This document shows, piece after piece, positions 6,920 through 17,931 of a stretch of 64,000 bases of DNA. Source of the DNA: Oscillospiraceae bacterium (GTDB lineage: Bacteria; Bacillota; Clostridia; Oscillospirales; JAAYXM01). The position numbers were made by a program, and so were the translations under genes. Location of the stretch: contig JAFQSU010000078.1 in NCBI GenBank assembly GCA_017409405.1, forward strand, positions 1-64,000. The letters are read 5' to 3'. How positions within the stretch are numbered: the first letter of the stretch is position 1; every line of letters begins with the position of its first letter. The notes under the pieces are model-generated. The model was not told the DNA's origin. It did no database searches and saw only the letters and a list, made by a program, of their open reading frames with translations.

Positions 6920-9557
6920 ACCAAGTATCTCCAATTCCGGCGTCTGCCACAAGTGGAACAGAAAGCGCACAGGCGTTTTCCATTTCCTCTGTGAGCATTT
7001 TTGCAACCGCCTCCGCATCACGGCGATGAGCCTCTATAACAAGTTCATCGTGCACCTGAAGAATGAGGCTTGCAGGAATTTTACTTTCTTTTAAACGACG
7101 TGAAACTTTAATCATTGCAATTTTGATTATGTCAGCCGCACTTCCCTGAATAGGGGCATTCAACGCCACACGTTCTCCGAATGAACGAAGATTGAAGTTC
7201 TTTGACGAAATCTCGGGAATGTATCTTCGTCTGCCAAACATCGTTGTAACGTATCCGTCCCGTCGTGCTGCTTCGACTATGCTCTTCATATAGTCACGCA
7301 CGCCGCTGTAATGTGCAAGGTATGCATCAATATATCGCTTTGCTTCAGAGCGCGAAACACCGATATCCTCAGCAAGAGAAAACTCCGATATCCCGTATAC
7401 AATGCCGAAATTTACAGCCTTTGAAACACGGCGCATCTCAGACGTGACCTCAGCCTCACTTACTCCGAAAACCTGCGAAGCGGTCTGAGAGTGAATATCA
7501 CGTCCTTCACGGAAGGCACGGCACATCTGCTCATCACCCGTTATATGAGCAAGCACGCGCAGCTCTATCTGCGAATAGTCAGCGTCAATAAAACAATGCT
7601 CATCATCTGACGGCACAAACATGCGACGAACCTCACCGCCAAGCTCTGTGCGTATGGGAATATTCTGGAGATTGGGGTCAACCGAGCTTATGCGCCCTGT
7701 AGCGGTCGCCATCTGCTGGAAGGTTGTGTGAATTCGCCCGTCATTTTCTGATATGAATCGTAAAAGTCCGTCTGCATATGTGGACTTGAGCTTTGCGTAC
7801 TTCCTGTATTCGAGAATAAGCGGAACAATTTCATGCTTTGAACGTATTTTCATAAGAACATCCGCATCCGTCGAATATCCCGTTTTAGTTTTCTTTACCG
7901 GCGGAATTCCGAGATGCTCAAAAAGTACCTCACCGAGCTGCTTCGGTGAAAGAATGTTGAAGTTCTCTCCTGCACACTCATATATTGCCTTCTCCATAAT
8001 TTCAAGCTGCTCGGAAAGCGTGTCCGAAAAGCGCACAAGCTCGTGCGCATCCGCACGTATGCCTTCTCTTTCCATTTCTAAAAGTATATCCGTAAACGGA
8101 TGCTCTATCTCAAAATAAAGCTTGTCCATTCCCGTTTCGGAAAGCTTTTTGCGCATTTCGGTTTCGATAAACACAAGCGTTTCGGCACAGGTTAACAGTG
8201 CCTTTATCCCCTCCTCACTTCCCGTAAGAGGTGAGAAGTTGAGCTCATCAGATATTTTATCGCACGGAACATCAAGAGCTTCGCCGAACATATGCGAAAC
8301 GGAGGTGAGGTCGTATCTTTTTCGTGTCGCATCAAGCACATATGCCGCAAGTGCCGTATCAAAAGCCACATTTTCGCATGTTATTTTTTCGTGTGCAAGC
8401 TCACTGACTATACGTTTTTTATCGTGAACTGTTTTTCTGACATCCGCAGAAAATACAAAGCTCACAAAATCAAGAAATATATCTTCGGAAATTTCCGAGC
8501 GTGAAGCGGCAAACACCTTTTCGCCGCATGCAACCGCAAGCCCCATAAGACCGTCAGCCGTAATGACAACAGCTTCTTTTTGTGATAAATACCGCTTTGC
8601 ACAAGCTGCATCATCCGCATTTTTTAAAACCGTTCTCAAAAACTCCTTCTTTGACGCGGTCTTTACCTGCTCTGCAGCATCGGGCGGTATAAGATCGAGC
8701 CTTGTAATAAAGCTCTTGAATTCAAGTCTTGAAAAGAGCGAGAAAAGCTTGTCGCTGTCGTATTCACGAAGCTTTGCAAGCTCTGCGGCAAACTCGATGG
8801 GGGCATCCTGCGCAATAGTACCGAGCCATTTTGAAAGATATGCAGACTCTCTACCTGCCAAAAGCTTTTTCCTTACTGATTCTTTTATATCGGGAGAGTC
8901 GATATTGGCATAAATAGAATCCACGTCGCCGAAGCGTGACACAAGCTCAAGAGCCGTCTTTTCGCCGACGCCGGGAACACCGGGGATATTGTCCGACGAA
9001 TCTCCCTGAAGCGCCTTAAGGTCACGCATAAGCTCAGGCGGCAAGCCGTATTTCAAAAGAAGCTCTGCTCCGTTGTAGAGCGTAGTTTCTGTTCTTCCCA
9101 TACGGGACGAAACAAGAAGCACGTTTGTACCGTCATTCTCAATCAACTGGAAGCTGTCACGGTCTCCGGTTACGATTATGCACTCATCACCGTTTTCCGA
9201 ACAACTTTTGCTTACCGTACCGATAATGTCGTCAGCTTCAAAGCCCGGACATTCAATGCGCATAATATTCATTGCATCAAGGACATCCTTGAGCGGTTGC
9301 ATCTGCTCGGCAAGCTCGTCGGGCATACCCTTTCTGTTAGCCTTATATCCCTCATACTTCTCATGGCGGAAGGTTGGCTTTCTTACATCAAAAGCAACAC
9401 ATACACCGTCAGGCTTTACCTCATCCAGTATCTTAAAATAAATGGAGAGAAAGCCATAAACCGCATTTGTATTCAGCCCCTCCGCATTTGTAAGCGGACG
9501 GACACCGTAAAAAGCACGGTTTATTATGCTGTTGCCGTCTATTACCATTATCTTCAT
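6903..9557 (-). CDS. polA: DNA polymerase I
   Basis: 884 residues, full length. The N-terminal 5' nuclease (about 1-290) opens with MVIDGNSIINRAFYGV. A middle 3'-5' exonuclease-like domain (about 310-470) lacks the Asp-x-Glu acidic pair, so proofreading is probably absent, as in many Gram-positive PolA enzymes. The polymerase domain has motif A DADYSQIELRVLAH, motif B KAVNFGIVYG and motif C QVHDELV. It acts in Okazaki-fragment processing and repair. The start at 9557 has AAAGGGG upstream. The gene overlaps rimI by 17 bp. Confidence 0.97.
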   Translation of the reverse strand: MKIMVIDGNSIINRAFYGVRPLTNAEGLNTNAVYGFLSIYFKILDEVKPDGVCVAFDVRKPTFRHEKYEGYKANRKGMPDELAEQMQPLKDVLDAMNIMRIECPGFEADDIIGTVSKSCSENGDECIIVTGDRDSFQLIENDGTNVLLVSSRMGRTETTLYNGAELLLKYGLPPELMRDLKALQGDSSDNIPGVPGVGEKTALELVSRFGDVDSIYANIDSPDIKESVRKKLLAGRESAYLSKWLGTIAQDAPIEFAAELAKLREYDSDKLFSLFSRLEFKSFITRLDLIPPDAAEQVKTASKKEFLRTVLKNADDAACAKRYLSQKEAVVITADGLMGLAVACGEKVFAASRSEISEDIFLDFVSFVFSADVRKTVHDKKRIVSELAHEKITCENVAFDTALAAYVLDATRKRYDLTSVSHMFGEALDVPCDKISDELNFSPLTGSEEGIKALLTCAETLVFIETEMRKKLSETGMDKLYFEIEHPFTDILLEMEREGIRADAHELVRFSDTLSEQLEIMEKAIYECAGENFNILSPKQLGEVLFEHLGIPPVKKTKTGYSTDADVLMKIRSKHEIVPLILEYRKYAKLKSTYADGLLRFISENDGRIHTTFQQMATATGRISSVDPNLQNIPIRTELGGEVRRMFVPSDDEHCFIDADYSQIELRVLAHITGDEQMCRAFREGRDIHSQTASQVFGVSEAEVTSEMRRVSKAVNFGIVYGISEFSLAEDIGVSRSEAKRYIDAYLAHYSGVRDYMKSIVEAARRDGYVTTMFGRRRYIPEISSKNFNLRSFGERVALNAPIQGSAADIIKIAMIKVSRRLKESKIPASLILQVHDELVIEAHRRDAEAVAKMLTEEMENACALSVPLVADAGIGDTWYDAKK

Positions 9558-9584
9558 AAAAGGATACCCCTTTATATCAAAGTG

Positions 9585-9607
9585 CGGCGGAGGGGATACC
9601 TCCGCCG
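9585..9607 (-). terminator. Hairpin between cysS and polA
   Basis: CGGCGGAGG / CCTCCGCCG 9-bp stem with a 5-base loop right after the cysS stop. The T-rich tail is weak on the minus strand, so it may be a partial terminator or RNA-stabilising stem rather than a full stop. Confidence 0.45.
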
Positions 9608-9614
9608 TTAAAAC

Positions 9615-11021
9615 TTATGCTCTGTGCCATTTGACTCCTTGCGGAGTGTCTTCAAGAATAATGCCCAGCTTTCCAAGCTCGTCACGGATTCTGTCAGCCT
9701 CGGCAAAGTTCTTTGCCTTTCTTGCAGCCTGACGCTTTTCGATCATCTCTTCAATCTCAGCATCAAGAGAAGCCTCCTCGCTCTTCTCGATAATTCCGAG
9801 AACATCACAAAGCTCACGCACACGGGAAAGGCATTCGGATGCAAAAGCACGGCTGCCGTTATCCGTAAGTGCGGTATTTACATCACGCACAAGCTCAAAT
9901 ATTGCAGCTATTGCATCTGCTGTGTTTATATCGTCATCCATTGCCGTGATGAATTTTTCTCTGTATTTATCAAAGCCTGCAAGGATTTCCTTCTGTGCAT
10001 CGCAAATCGGCTCATCACTGCCGTTTTTAGAAAGGAACTCCATGTTATTCTCAGCGTTGTGAAGGCGTTCAAGCGCAGCTTTTGCCTGCATAAGCGACTC
10101 CTGAGAATAATTTATGGGACTGCGATAATGTGCGGAAAGCATAAAGAAGCGTATGGCCTCATAGCCGTAAACACCTGCCGCATCACGCACAGTAAAGAAG
10201 TTGCCGAGAGATTTGGACATCTTTTTGTTGTCTATGTTAAGGAACGCATTGTGAAGCCAGTAGTTTGCAAACGTGCATCCGTTTGCCGCCTCTGACTGTG
10301 CAATCTCATTTTCGTGGTGCGGGAATGTAAGGTCAACGCCGCCGCTGTGAATATCAATGGTTTTTCCGAGATAGCGGTTAGCCATAGCACTGCACTCAAT
10401 ATGCCATCCGGGACGACCCTTTCCCCACGGCGAATCCCATGACGGCTCACCCGGCTTTGCAGCCTTCCAGAGCGCAAAGTCTGTAGCCTCTTCCTTTTTT
10501 TCGCCAACACTTATGCGAGCACCTGCAACAAGGTCTTCAATCGGTTGCTTGGAAAGCTTACCGTAGCCATCAAACTTCAGCGCGCGGTAATAAACATCAC
10601 CCTCTGACTCATAGGCATATCCCTTGTCTATAAGAGTTTTGACAATTTCTATTATTGCATCTATGTTGTCGGTCGCTTTGGGATGTATCGTTGCCGGATG
10701 AATACCGAGACCCTTTGCATCTACAAAGTATTCTTCAATATATTTTTCGGCAATATCCTTATATGTCACGCCCTCTTCATTTGCCTTTTTTATAACCTTG
10801 TCGTCTATATCCGTGAAGTTCTGAACAAAGTTTACTTTATATCCGCGATACTCCATGTATCTGCGCAAAACGTCAAATACAATAAACGGACGTGCGTTTC
10901 CGATATGGAAATAGTTATATACTGTAGGACCGCAGGAATACATCTTTACGTTATCCGGATCCATGGGCTTGAATTCTTCTTTAGTTCTTGTAAGTGAATT
11001 AAACAGCTTCATAATGGTCAT
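9615..11021 (-). CDS. cysS: Cysteinyl-tRNA synthetase
   Basis: 468 residues, class I synthetase. HIGH-type motif HIGNARPF (about residue 40), zinc ligands in SCGPTVY, HIECSAM and HHENEIAQ, and KMSKS-loop [10 protein letters not shown] (about residue 270), then the anticodon-binding helical end. It charges tRNA-Cys. The ATG at 11021 overlaps the pgsA stop by four bases; an in-frame ATG three codons later (11012) has better spacing from GAGAGG and may be the true start. Confidence 0.96.
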   Translation of the reverse strand: MTIMKLFNSLTRTKEEFKPMDPDNVKMYSCGPTVYNYFHIGNARPFIVFDVLRRYMEYRGYKVNFVQNFTDIDDKVIKKANEEGVTYKDIAEKYIEEYFVDAKGLGIHPATIHPKATDNIDAIIEIVKTLIDKGYAYESEGDVYYRALKFDGYGKLSKQPIEDLVAGARISVGEKKEEATDFALWKAAKPGEPSWDSPWGKGRPGWHIECSAMANRYLGKTIDIHSGGVDLTFPHHENEIAQSEAANGCTFANYWLHNAFLNIDNKKMSKSLGNFFTVRDAAGVYGYEAIRFFMLSAHYRSPINYSQESLMQAKAALERLHNAENNMEFLSKNGSDEPICDAQKEILAGFDKYREKFITAMDDDINTADAIAAIFELVRDVNTALTDNGSRAFASECLSRVRELCDVLGIIEKSEEASLDAEIEEMIEKRQAARKAKNFAEADRIRDELGKLGIILEDTPQGVKWHRA

Positions 11022-11581
11022 TTCCTCTCAGTATCGTTTTTTGCGGAGGGTTTGAGCACTCCCCCGAAGCTTTTAAAATACTCGATTCCCGATATCAGCG
11101 TTATTGCCGCCATAAGCCATACCACAACATCACCTGCTGACACCGCACCGGGAGCAAAGGTTGCAAAGGGTGTAAACAAGAAGACTATTCCGGTCATCTG
11201 AATAAATGTCTTCCATTTGCCGGAGCGCTGTGCCGCAATTACTATTCCCTCTCCCATTGCAACTATACGCAGAGATGTGACAATAAGCTCACGCGCGATA
11301 ATTATAAACGCAGGAATGCTTCCCATAGAGCCGCGTTCGATAAGAACGAGTACAGCGGCAATTACAAGCAGCTTATCTGCAAGGGGATCTAAAAACTTTC
11401 CGAATGTAGTTATCTGATTGTACTTTCTTGCTATGTATCCGTCAACCCAGTCAGTAAGGCTTGCAACTATAAATATTGCTACCGCAATATATGAACTGCC
11501 GGAAAAATCAAGCAACGCAAACGCTATGAACACGGGAATCAGAATCATTCTTATTATTGATATAATATTTGCCGTTGTCAT
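11018..11581 (-). CDS. pgsA: CDP-diacylglycerol-glycerol-3-phosphate 3-phosphatidyltransferase
   Basis: 187 residues with four or five membrane spans. The CDP-alcohol phosphotransferase signature is complete: DWVDGYIAR, a spacer, then [10 protein letters not shown] (about residues 43-70), giving the D-x2-D-G-x2-A-R...G-x3-D-x3-D pattern. It makes phosphatidylglycerophosphate, the first step to phosphatidylglycerol. It sits between rimO and cysS; rimO-pgsA-recA proximity is common in Firmicutes. Confidence 0.92.
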   Translation of the reverse strand: MTTANIISIIRMILIPVFIAFALLDFSGSSYIAVAIFIVASLTDWVDGYIARKYNQITTFGKFLDPLADKLLVIAAVLVLIERGSMGSIPAFIIIARELIVTSLRIVAMGEGIVIAAQRSGKWKTFIQMTGIVFLFTPFATFAPGAVSAGDVVVWLMAAITLISGIEYFKSFGGVLKPSAKNDTERK

Positions 11582-11592
11582 AAGAACACCTC

Positions 11593-12915
11593 CTATTTTG
11601 CTTCGCCCAAAAGGTCGCCGTCAAGCTCGTCATCTATTGTAACCTGCGCAAACTCTCCGGGACGTATACCCTTTTTGCCTTTAAAGAATACCTTGCCGTC
11701 GATTTCAGGGGAATCAGCAAAGCTTCTTCCGAAATAACACTCGCTGTATCTGTCAAAACCTTCAACAAGAACTTTAAGTGTTTTACCCGTCATACTACTG
11801 TTGTATTCGTCCATAACACGCGCCTGAAGCGAGCCGACAAGCTCTGCACGGTGCTGTTTTACTTCCTCGTCTATCTGTCCGTCCATTGATGCCGCGCGAG
11901 TACCTTCCTCTCGTGAGTATGCAAAGACACCGGCACGTTCTATTTTATGCTCCTTGAGAAAATCGCAGAGCTCTTCAAATTCTTCTTCCGTTTCGCCCGG
12001 AAAGCCTACTATAAGACTTGTTCGTATTACAACACCCGGGATTTTCTCTCGAAGCTTCACAAAAAGGCTCTCTATATCCTCACGTGTATCACGCCTGTTC
12101 ATTTCACGAAGCAATCTGTTATTTATATGCTGAATGGGAATGTCAAGATATTTTACTATCTTATCCTCACCTGCTATAACGTCGATAAGCTCATCGGAAA
12201 TTTTATCGGGGTAAAGATAGTGAACACGTATCCACTCAACCTTTTCTATTGCACAGAGCTTTTTCAAAAGCTTTGGCAGCTCACTTTTTCCGCTTCGGTC
12301 AACTCCGTAGCTTCCCGTGTCCTGAGCTATGACGATAAGCTCTTTTGCGCCGGTTTCGGCAAGGGCTTCCGCCTCTTTTACAACCTCATCCATGTCACGA
12401 CTGCGAAGACGGCCCCTCAGACGCGGTATAACGCAGTAGGAACAACAGTTTGAACATCCTTCGGCAATTTTTATAAAAGCAGTATACGGAGGGGTGGTGA
12501 GCACTCTTCCGCACTCAAGCGGCGCAGCTTCGGGACGTGCGAAGGCTTCTGTGTATTCATCAGAAAATACTTTATCGAGCACATCCGCAATTTCAAGGTA
12601 GCTGCCGCAACCGACAAGAGCATCTATTTCAGGGAACTCCTTCTTCAGTGCACTTTTTGAAAGCTCTGCAAGACATCCGCTTACGACTATTTTCTTTACG
12701 CTTCCCTCTTCCTTTAAGGTAATCGCTTCTTTTATATATTCGTATGCTTCATCCCTTGCATCGCCGATAAAGCCGCATGTATTTATGAGCACTGCATCCA
12801 CATTGTTGAGTTCAACCGTAAGCTCATAGCCTCTTTCGTCAAGAAGTGAGAGCATATGCTCACAGTCAACCTGATTTTTAGAGCAACCGAGCGAAACCAC
12901 ACCTATTTTTGCCAT
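11593..12915 (-). CDS. rimO: Ribosomal protein uS12 methylthiotransferase RimO
   Basis: 440 residues. It has an N-terminal UPF0004 domain with GCSKNQVD and further Cys residues for an auxiliary 4Fe-4S cluster, the radical-SAM motif in GCSNCCSYCVIP (Cys-x3-Cys-x2-Cys, about residue 145), and a C-terminal TRAM domain. It methylthiolates an Asp of ribosomal protein S12. The N-terminal GVVSLGCSKNQVD form separates it from MiaB. The start overlaps the recX stop. Confidence 0.94.
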   Translation of the reverse strand: MAKIGVVSLGCSKNQVDCEHMLSLLDERGYELTVELNNVDAVLINTCGFIGDARDEAYEYIKEAITLKEEGSVKKIVVSGCLAELSKSALKKEFPEIDALVGCGSYLEIADVLDKVFSDEYTEAFARPEAAPLECGRVLTTPPYTAFIKIAEGCSNCCSYCVIPRLRGRLRSRDMDEVVKEAEALAETGAKELIVIAQDTGSYGVDRSGKSELPKLLKKLCAIEKVEWIRVHYLYPDKISDELIDVIAGEDKIVKYLDIPIQHINNRLLREMNRRDTREDIESLFVKLREKIPGVVIRTSLIVGFPGETEEEFEELCDFLKEHKIERAGVFAYSREEGTRAASMDGQIDEEVKQHRAELVGSLQARVMDEYNSSMTGKTLKVLVEGFDRYSECYFGRSFADSPEIDGKVFFKGKKGIRPGEFAQVTIDDELDGDLLGEAK

Positions 12916-13532
12916 CAGACAGAATCCTCCGTATCAAGCCGCAACTCACTCATTGCGGCACGTATTTCATCAAACTTAAAACCACGGCGCATAAGAAAAG
13001 CAATAACCTTTTGTTTTTTTGCCTCATCGGGTATCTCACCGCGAAGCTTTTTTTCTGCAAGTGCACGTATTTCGTCGTGTGACGGCGAAAGCTCAGAAAT
13101 AACTTCTTCCGTCAGCTCTTTTGAAATTCCGCGGCGGCGAAGCTCTTCACGGATGCGAAGCTCTCCCCAGCCGCGCGCCTTGTAGTGTGAAGCACATGAA
13201 CGGGCGTATGCCGCATCGTCAACAAGACCCTTTTCCTCAAACCACTCAGCGGTTTCTTCCGCCACTTCATCGGAGTATCCTCGCTCGCGAAGCTTTTTTG
13301 AAAGGTCAGACTTTGACATCGTGTGGTGAGCAAGACTTCTTGCCGCACTTTTCTTCACGCTCTCAGCCTCGTATGCACGGCATAAAGCCTCTGCTTTTTC
13401 TTCGTCAAGCTCTTGCCCTACCTTCAGCATGTATGCATCGTCAATACGTGCCGAGATGTATTTTCCGCACTGTGTGCGGATTACAAGCTTTTCCTTGTCA
13501 CGTTTACCGAGCTTTATGCTTTCTATTATCAT
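12915..13532 (-). CDS. recX: Regulatory protein RecX
   Basis: 205 residues made of helical RecX repeats (for example KSDLSKKLRERGYSDEVAEETAEWFEEKGLVDDAAYA). RecX binds and restrains RecA filaments. The gene starts at the stop codon of recA, so the pair is translationally coupled, which fits its role. Confidence 0.93.
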   Translation of the reverse strand: MIIESIKLGKRDKEKLVIRTQCGKYISARIDDAYMLKVGQELDEEKAEALCRAYEAESVKKSAARSLAHHTMSKSDLSKKLRERGYSDEVAEETAEWFEEKGLVDDAAYARSCASHYKARGWGELRIREELRRRGISKELTEEVISELSPSHDEIRALAEKKLRGEIPDEAKKQKVIAFLMRRGFKFDEIRAAMSELRLDTEDSV

Positions 13533-14590
13533 CAGCCTTTAAAATCGTCGGCATCTATTTTGACACCCTTGCCTGCCGCAACTGCCGCCGGACGTGCCGG
13601 AACATTTGCAAGCTTGTCGTAGTTTGCACGAATCTGTGCCTCAACCTGCTCGGCAATCTCAGGATTGTCAAGAAGGTACTGCTTTGCGCTGTCACGGCCC
13701 TGACCGAGACGAACCTCGCCCATATTGAACCACGAGCCACTCTTCTGTATAATGTCAAGCTTTACTGCAAGGTCTACAAGCTCACCTATTTTTGATATAC
13801 CCTGACCGTATACTATATCGAATTCACCCTCACGGAAAGGCGGTGCAACCTTGTTCTTTACAACCTTTGCACGTGTGCGGCTTCCGTACGGCTCATTGCC
13901 GTTTTTGAGAGTTTCAACACGTCTGATGTCAATGCGCACACTGGAATAGAACTTAAGCGCACGACCGCCCGTTGTAACCTCAGGGTTGCCATACATTACG
14001 CCGACCTTTTCACGCAGCTGGTTAATGAAAATGGCTACACAGTTACCCTTTGAAATTGCACCGGCAAGCTTACGCAGTGCCTGAGACATGAGTCGGGCAT
14101 GGAGACCGACGAACGCATCGCCCATTTCTCCTTCGATTTCCGCACGCGGAACAAGTGCCGCAACAGAGTCGATTACAATTACATCAATCGCATTACTGCG
14201 GACAAGTGCCTCTGCGATTTCAAGAGCCTGTTCACCTGTATCCGGCTGTGAAACAAGAAGGCTGTCGATATCTACGCCGAGCGCAGCTGCATAAACGGGG
14301 TCAAGCGCATGCTCAACATCTATAAACGCAGCAGTGCCGCCCTTCTTCTGTGCCTCTGCGACAACATGAAGCGCAACCGTTGTTTTACCCGATGATTCGG
14401 GACCGTACATTTCTATAATTCTTCCGCGCGGAAGACCGCCTACGCCAAGCGCAAGGTCAAGTGTCAACGAGCCGGTGGAAATACAGCTGACGTTCATTTC
14501 CTGCTTGTCGCCAAGGCGCATGACCGAGCCTTTACCGAACTGCTTTTCTATCTGGGATATCGCGGTTTCCAATGCTTTTTCTTTTTCCAT
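13532..14590 (-). CDS. recA: Recombinase RecA
   Basis: 352 residues. Walker [10 protein letters not shown] (about residue 65), the [20 protein letters not shown] region holding DNA-binding loop L2, and the usual N-terminal [15 protein letters not shown]. It forms filaments on single-stranded DNA for strand exchange and SOS induction. The ATG at 14590 is preferred because AGGAG lies 11 bp before it; an upstream in-frame ATG at 14611 would precede that site. No LexA box was recognised just upstream; prmC lies 23 bp before it. Confidence 0.97.
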   Translation of the reverse strand: MEKEKALETAISQIEKQFGKGSVMRLGDKQEMNVSCISTGSLTLDLALGVGGLPRGRIIEMYGPESSGKTTVALHVVAEAQKKGGTAAFIDVEHALDPVYAAALGVDIDSLLVSQPDTGEQALEIAEALVRSNAIDVIVIDSVAALVPRAEIEGEMGDAFVGLHARLMSQALRKLAGAISKGNCVAIFINQLREKVGVMYGNPEVTTGGRALKFYSSVRIDIRRVETLKNGNEPYGSRTRAKVVKNKVAPPFREGEFDIVYGQGISKIGELVDLAVKLDIIQKSGSWFNMGEVRLGQGRDSAKQYLLDNPEIAEQVEAQIRANYDKLANVPARPAAVAAGKGVKIDADDFKG

Positions 14591-14613
14591 ATCTTTATAC
14601 ACTCCTGTCAATT

Positions 14614-15477
14614 TTATATAAGTTCAACTTGTTTTATACAAGAAACAACCCTGTTTGCTCCCGATGTATCTCTCGTTGTCTGAATATTCTTAAGCCCAAA
14701 GCCCGAGAGCAGCTTTTCAAGTGATGAGCTTTGTGCTATTCCGCACTCAAAGGCAAGAACGCCTCCGTCATTAAGAACGTCAAGCCAGTTCTCGCAAATA
14801 GCACGGTAAAAATCCAAGCCGTCATCTCCGCCCCACAGTGCGTTTTTAGGTTCAAATTCAACCACGGACTTGTCAAGTGTCTTCATTTCATCGGTTGTAA
14901 TATACGGAGGATTTGATACTAAAACATCAAATTTGCCGAGATTTGCAGGCGGCGCGGCTGTCATATCCGCACGGATGACGGAAATTCTTGACGACAAACG
15001 GTTGTTATATACGTTCTCCTTTGCAACCTCAAGTGCGCCTTCGGAGATATCCGCAAGGACACCCCGTGCCGAATTTCTCATCACGCCGAGAGCTATACCG
15101 ACACAGCCGCTTCCGCACCCAAGGTCAAGGAAGCGGAATGCCCCGTTTGAACGACGCAACGCACAGTCTACAAGAGCTTCGGTATCAGAGCGAGGAATAA
15201 GAACATCAGGTGTAACCTTCAGTGTTATTCCGTAAAAATCCCACTCACCGAGAATGTATGCAAGCGGTTCTCCTGCAACCCTTCGCTCGGTAAGACGTGC
15301 GGCACTGCGAACAATGTCATTTGATGCATGGAGATATTTATCCCGTACGAACTCTTCACGGGCTTTCCCCGTGACGCTTTTGAGGATTTCAAATGCTTCA
15401 AGCTCTGCCATGGATATTTTTTCGAGAACGAGTCTTCGCCTTATGTCTAAATATACATCGTTATACGTGGTAAACAA
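14614..15477 (-). CDS. prmC: Release-factor glutamine N5-methyltransferase PrmC
   Basis: 287 residues. SAM-binding motif [14 protein letters not shown] (about residue 118) and the catalytic NPPYI motif (about residue 188), followed by GLDFYRAI typical of PrmC. It methylates the GGQ glutamine of release factors 1 and 2. The apparent start is TTG at 15477 with only a weak ribosome site. DUF1385 immediately upstream is a common arrangement in Clostridia. Confidence 0.92.
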   Translation of the reverse strand: MFTTYNDVYLDIRRRLVLEKISMAELEAFEILKSVTGKAREEFVRDKYLHASNDIVRSAARLTERRVAGEPLAYILGEWDFYGITLKVTPDVLIPRSDTEALVDCALRRSNGAFRFLDLGCGSGCVGIALGVMRNSARGVLADISEGALEVAKENVYNNRLSSRISVIRADMTAAPPANLGKFDVLVSNPPYITTDEMKTLDKSVVEFEPKNALWGGDDGLDFYRAICENWLDVLNDGGVLAFECGIAQSSSLEKLLSGFGLKNIQTTRDTSGANRVVSCIKQVELI

Positions 15478-15501
15478 ATTATCACTCTGCTTTCAAAAGG
15501 A

Positions 15502-16440
15502 TTACCAGTTATCTTTTTCCGAATCCTCGGGAATAACCTCACGCAATGCGGTTATTGCTATCTCTATCATTCCGTCGTCCGGTTCAAACGTTGTGAACTT
15601 CTGAAACCAGAGACCGGGGGTTCTTATGATTTTCGTGAGGAAATTGTCGTGGCGACCTATATATCGGTTGACCTCATAGCTTATGCCCACAACAACCGGC
15701 AAAAGCAAAAGTCTTAAGCCCATTCGCACGAACGGATTTGACCAGCTCACCACAGAGAAGACAAGCACGCTTATTATCATCACCGAAAACATAAAGCTCG
15801 TTCCGCATCGCGGATGCTCTTTTGAGAATTTTTTTACGTTTTCAACAGTAAGCTCTTCGCCTGCTTCATAGCAGAAAATCGTTTTATGCTCTGCGCCGTG
15901 GTAAGAAAACACACGCTTCATATCCTTCATGCGTGATACAGAGAACATGAATATTAAAAATACAACTATGCGGAGAAGTCCTTCAAGAAGGTTTCTGCCA
16001 AGACCTGAGCCTATATACTTATCGAGCGTTCCTGCAAGCAGGGTCGGCAGGAATATAAAAAGCACAATGGGGATTGCAATGCCGAGAACGGTTGCAATGC
16101 CCATAACGGCACTTTCAACAGCACGGCTTCCGAACTTCTTTTCAAGCCATTTTTCAAACCTTGTAGGTTCTTCCTCTATCTCTTCAATCGCTATCGACGA
16201 CGAATATTCAAGTGCCGCAAAGCCTCTTTTTAGAGATTCAAAAAGCCCTGCTATGCCTCTGAGAAACGGCCACGACAAAATTTTGTAGCGCTCGGTGAGC
16301 TTTTTCTGTTCGTCTACCTTCAGCTCAATTTCTCCGTCTGCACGTCTTACTGCTATGGCGCTTTTTTCGGGGCCGAGCATCATTATTCCCTCAATAAGTG
16401 CCTGACCGCCGATTGTGGTCTTTTTGCAACTTTTCATCAT
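15502..16440 (-). CDS. DUF1385 family membrane protein
   Basis: 312 residues. N-terminal GGQALIEGIMMLGPE and the central YHGAEHKTIFCYEAGEELT with HPRCGTSFMF are hallmarks of DUF1385. Several membrane spans lie at about 110-160 and 210-250. The conserved His, Glu and Cys residues suggest an enzyme or metal site, but no function is established that I know of. It is first in a run leading through prmC to recA. Confidence 0.88.
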   Translation of the reverse strand: MMKSCKKTTIGGQALIEGIMMLGPEKSAIAVRRADGEIELKVDEQKKLTERYKILSWPFLRGIAGLFESLKRGFAALEYSSSIAIEEIEEEPTRFEKWLEKKFGSRAVESAVMGIATVLGIAIPIVLFIFLPTLLAGTLDKYIGSGLGRNLLEGLLRIVVFLIFMFSVSRMKDMKRVFSYHGAEHKTIFCYEAGEELTVENVKKFSKEHPRCGTSFMFSVMIISVLVFSVVSWSNPFVRMGLRLLLLPVVVGISYEVNRYIGRHDNFLTKIIRTPGLWFQKFTTFEPDDGMIEIAITALREVIPEDSEKDNW

Positions 16441-16458
16441 TTCAATTACCTTTCAAAA

Positions 16459-17886
16459 TTACTCTTCAGTTTCTGTTTCCTTTGTCGGCAAGGTTATAGT
16501 TATCGTAGTCCCCTCACCCAAAACACTTTCAATATCGAGAGTTCCACCGTGAAGATTTACAATCTCATCGCTGACGGCAAGACCGATGCCGTTGCCCTGA
16601 GCCTTTGACTTGCCTTTATAAAACTTCATCTTGACATACGGCAGTTCTTCTTCCGAAATTCCTGCACCGTAGTCTCGGATTTTTATTTTTGCAAGCTTTC
16701 CTTCACGAAGTACGCTTATTTCTACCTTCTTGCCCTCTCCGCCATGCTTTACGGCGTTGTCGAGCATGTTGAAGAACACCTGCTTTAAGCGCTCTCGGTC
16801 ACCGTTTATCAGTATATCATCCTCGTCGTCCTGTTCATACGACATTGCGACCCCTGCTTTTTTGAAGGTATCGCCGTACATAAAGAGAGTTTCTTCAAAC
16901 TCTGCCTTGAGGTTCACCGTATCAACATAAAGCGTGAATCTTCCCGTTTCCATCCTCGCAAAATCAAGAAGCTCTTCAACCATTTTTGAAAGTCTGCGTG
17001 TTTCCTTGAGGATAATCTCTATTCCTCTTGATGCTTCTTCTTTATTTTCAACACCTACGGTTGTAAGCGTTTCACCCCAGCCGATGATTGCCGTCAGCGG
17101 TGTACGAAGCTCATGAGAAACAGAAGATATAAAGTCGTTTTTTATCTTATCTGCACGGGCAATCTCTGCGGACATCTCATTGATGGAATCCACAAGCTCG
17201 CCTATTTCATCCTCGTATTTGTTGTCAATCGTTACGCCGTAGCTTCCCTCTGTTATTTTCTTTGATATATCCGTAACCTCACGAAGCGGATAAACGATGG
17301 ATCTTATGAAATACTTGTTCGAGATGAACACGAGAAGTACCATGACTATGCCTATCAGAAAGGCAATGAGGGTCTGCAGAACTATTCTCTTGTCCACCGT
17401 ACGCAGGGCCGTGACGTAGCGGACAACGCCGACAACCTTCCGTTCACCCGAGACAAGAGGACACGACACACACATAATTCTCTCGCCGGTATGTCTGTCG
17501 CGACCGACAAAGGTGCTGATTTTATTTGCCGAAACAGCTTCATTTATTTCCGGAGTTCCGAGAATCATGCCTGCAGGAAGACCTGATGAGGACATGACTA
17601 TTCTGCCGTTTGTGAACAGAATCTGTCGCTCAACTCCTCGCATGTTCGCAGTCCCTGCAAGCTGGCGCTTTGCATTAAGATAGAATGAATCCATACTGGA
17701 GGTGAGGTCGTCACTGAAATATTCTGCGCTCATCTGGGCACTGTTTGTAAGGCTTGTGCGGATACTTACGTAGTAATAATTCATTGCCGTGACGGAAAAG
17801 ACCACTATGCATATGGCAACAACAAGTGCAATGTATATAAGGTTATTTATCATCCATTTGCCGCGAAGTCCTATTGAATGCTTCAT
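16459..17886 (-). CDS. Membrane sensor histidine kinase
   Basis: About 475 residues. TM1 at about 12-35, an extracellular sensor domain of some 130 residues, TM2 at about 165-185, a HAMP linker, HisKA with the phospho-accepting His in SVSHELRTPLTAI, and a HATPase domain (FFNMLDNAVKHG and GAGISEEELP boxes). Its partner regulator is encoded just upstream in the transcript. The start ATG at 17886 is better spaced from AAGGGG than the ATG at 17892. The signal is unknown; PhoR/WalK-like systems share this layout. Confidence 0.92.
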   Translation of the reverse strand: MKHSIGLRGKWMINNLIYIALVVAICIVVFSVTAMNYYYVSIRTSLTNSAQMSAEYFSDDLTSSMDSFYLNAKRQLAGTANMRGVERQILFTNGRIVMSSSGLPAGMILGTPEINEAVSANKISTFVGRDRHTGERIMCVSCPLVSGERKVVGVVRYVTALRTVDKRIVLQTLIAFLIGIVMVLLVFISNKYFIRSIVYPLREVTDISKKITEGSYGVTIDNKYEDEIGELVDSINEMSAEIARADKIKNDFISSVSHELRTPLTAIIGWGETLTTVGVENKEEASRGIEIILKETRRLSKMVEELLDFARMETGRFTLYVDTVNLKAEFEETLFMYGDTFKKAGVAMSYEQDDEDDILINGDRERLKQVFFNMLDNAVKHGGEGKKVEISVLREGKLAKIKIRDYGAGISEEELPYVKMKFYKGKSKAQGNGIGLAVSDEIVNLHGGTLDIESVLGEGTTITITLPTKETETEE

Positions 17887-17931
17887 TGCCATGCCCCTTT
17901 CCGTATCTCAAAATTCAAATTTCGCTGTGTC

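Noticed and set aside
9624-10295. 223-codon frame opposite cysS
   Set aside because: Antisense to a conserved synthetase; composition is Cys/Lys-rich and unlike real proteins.
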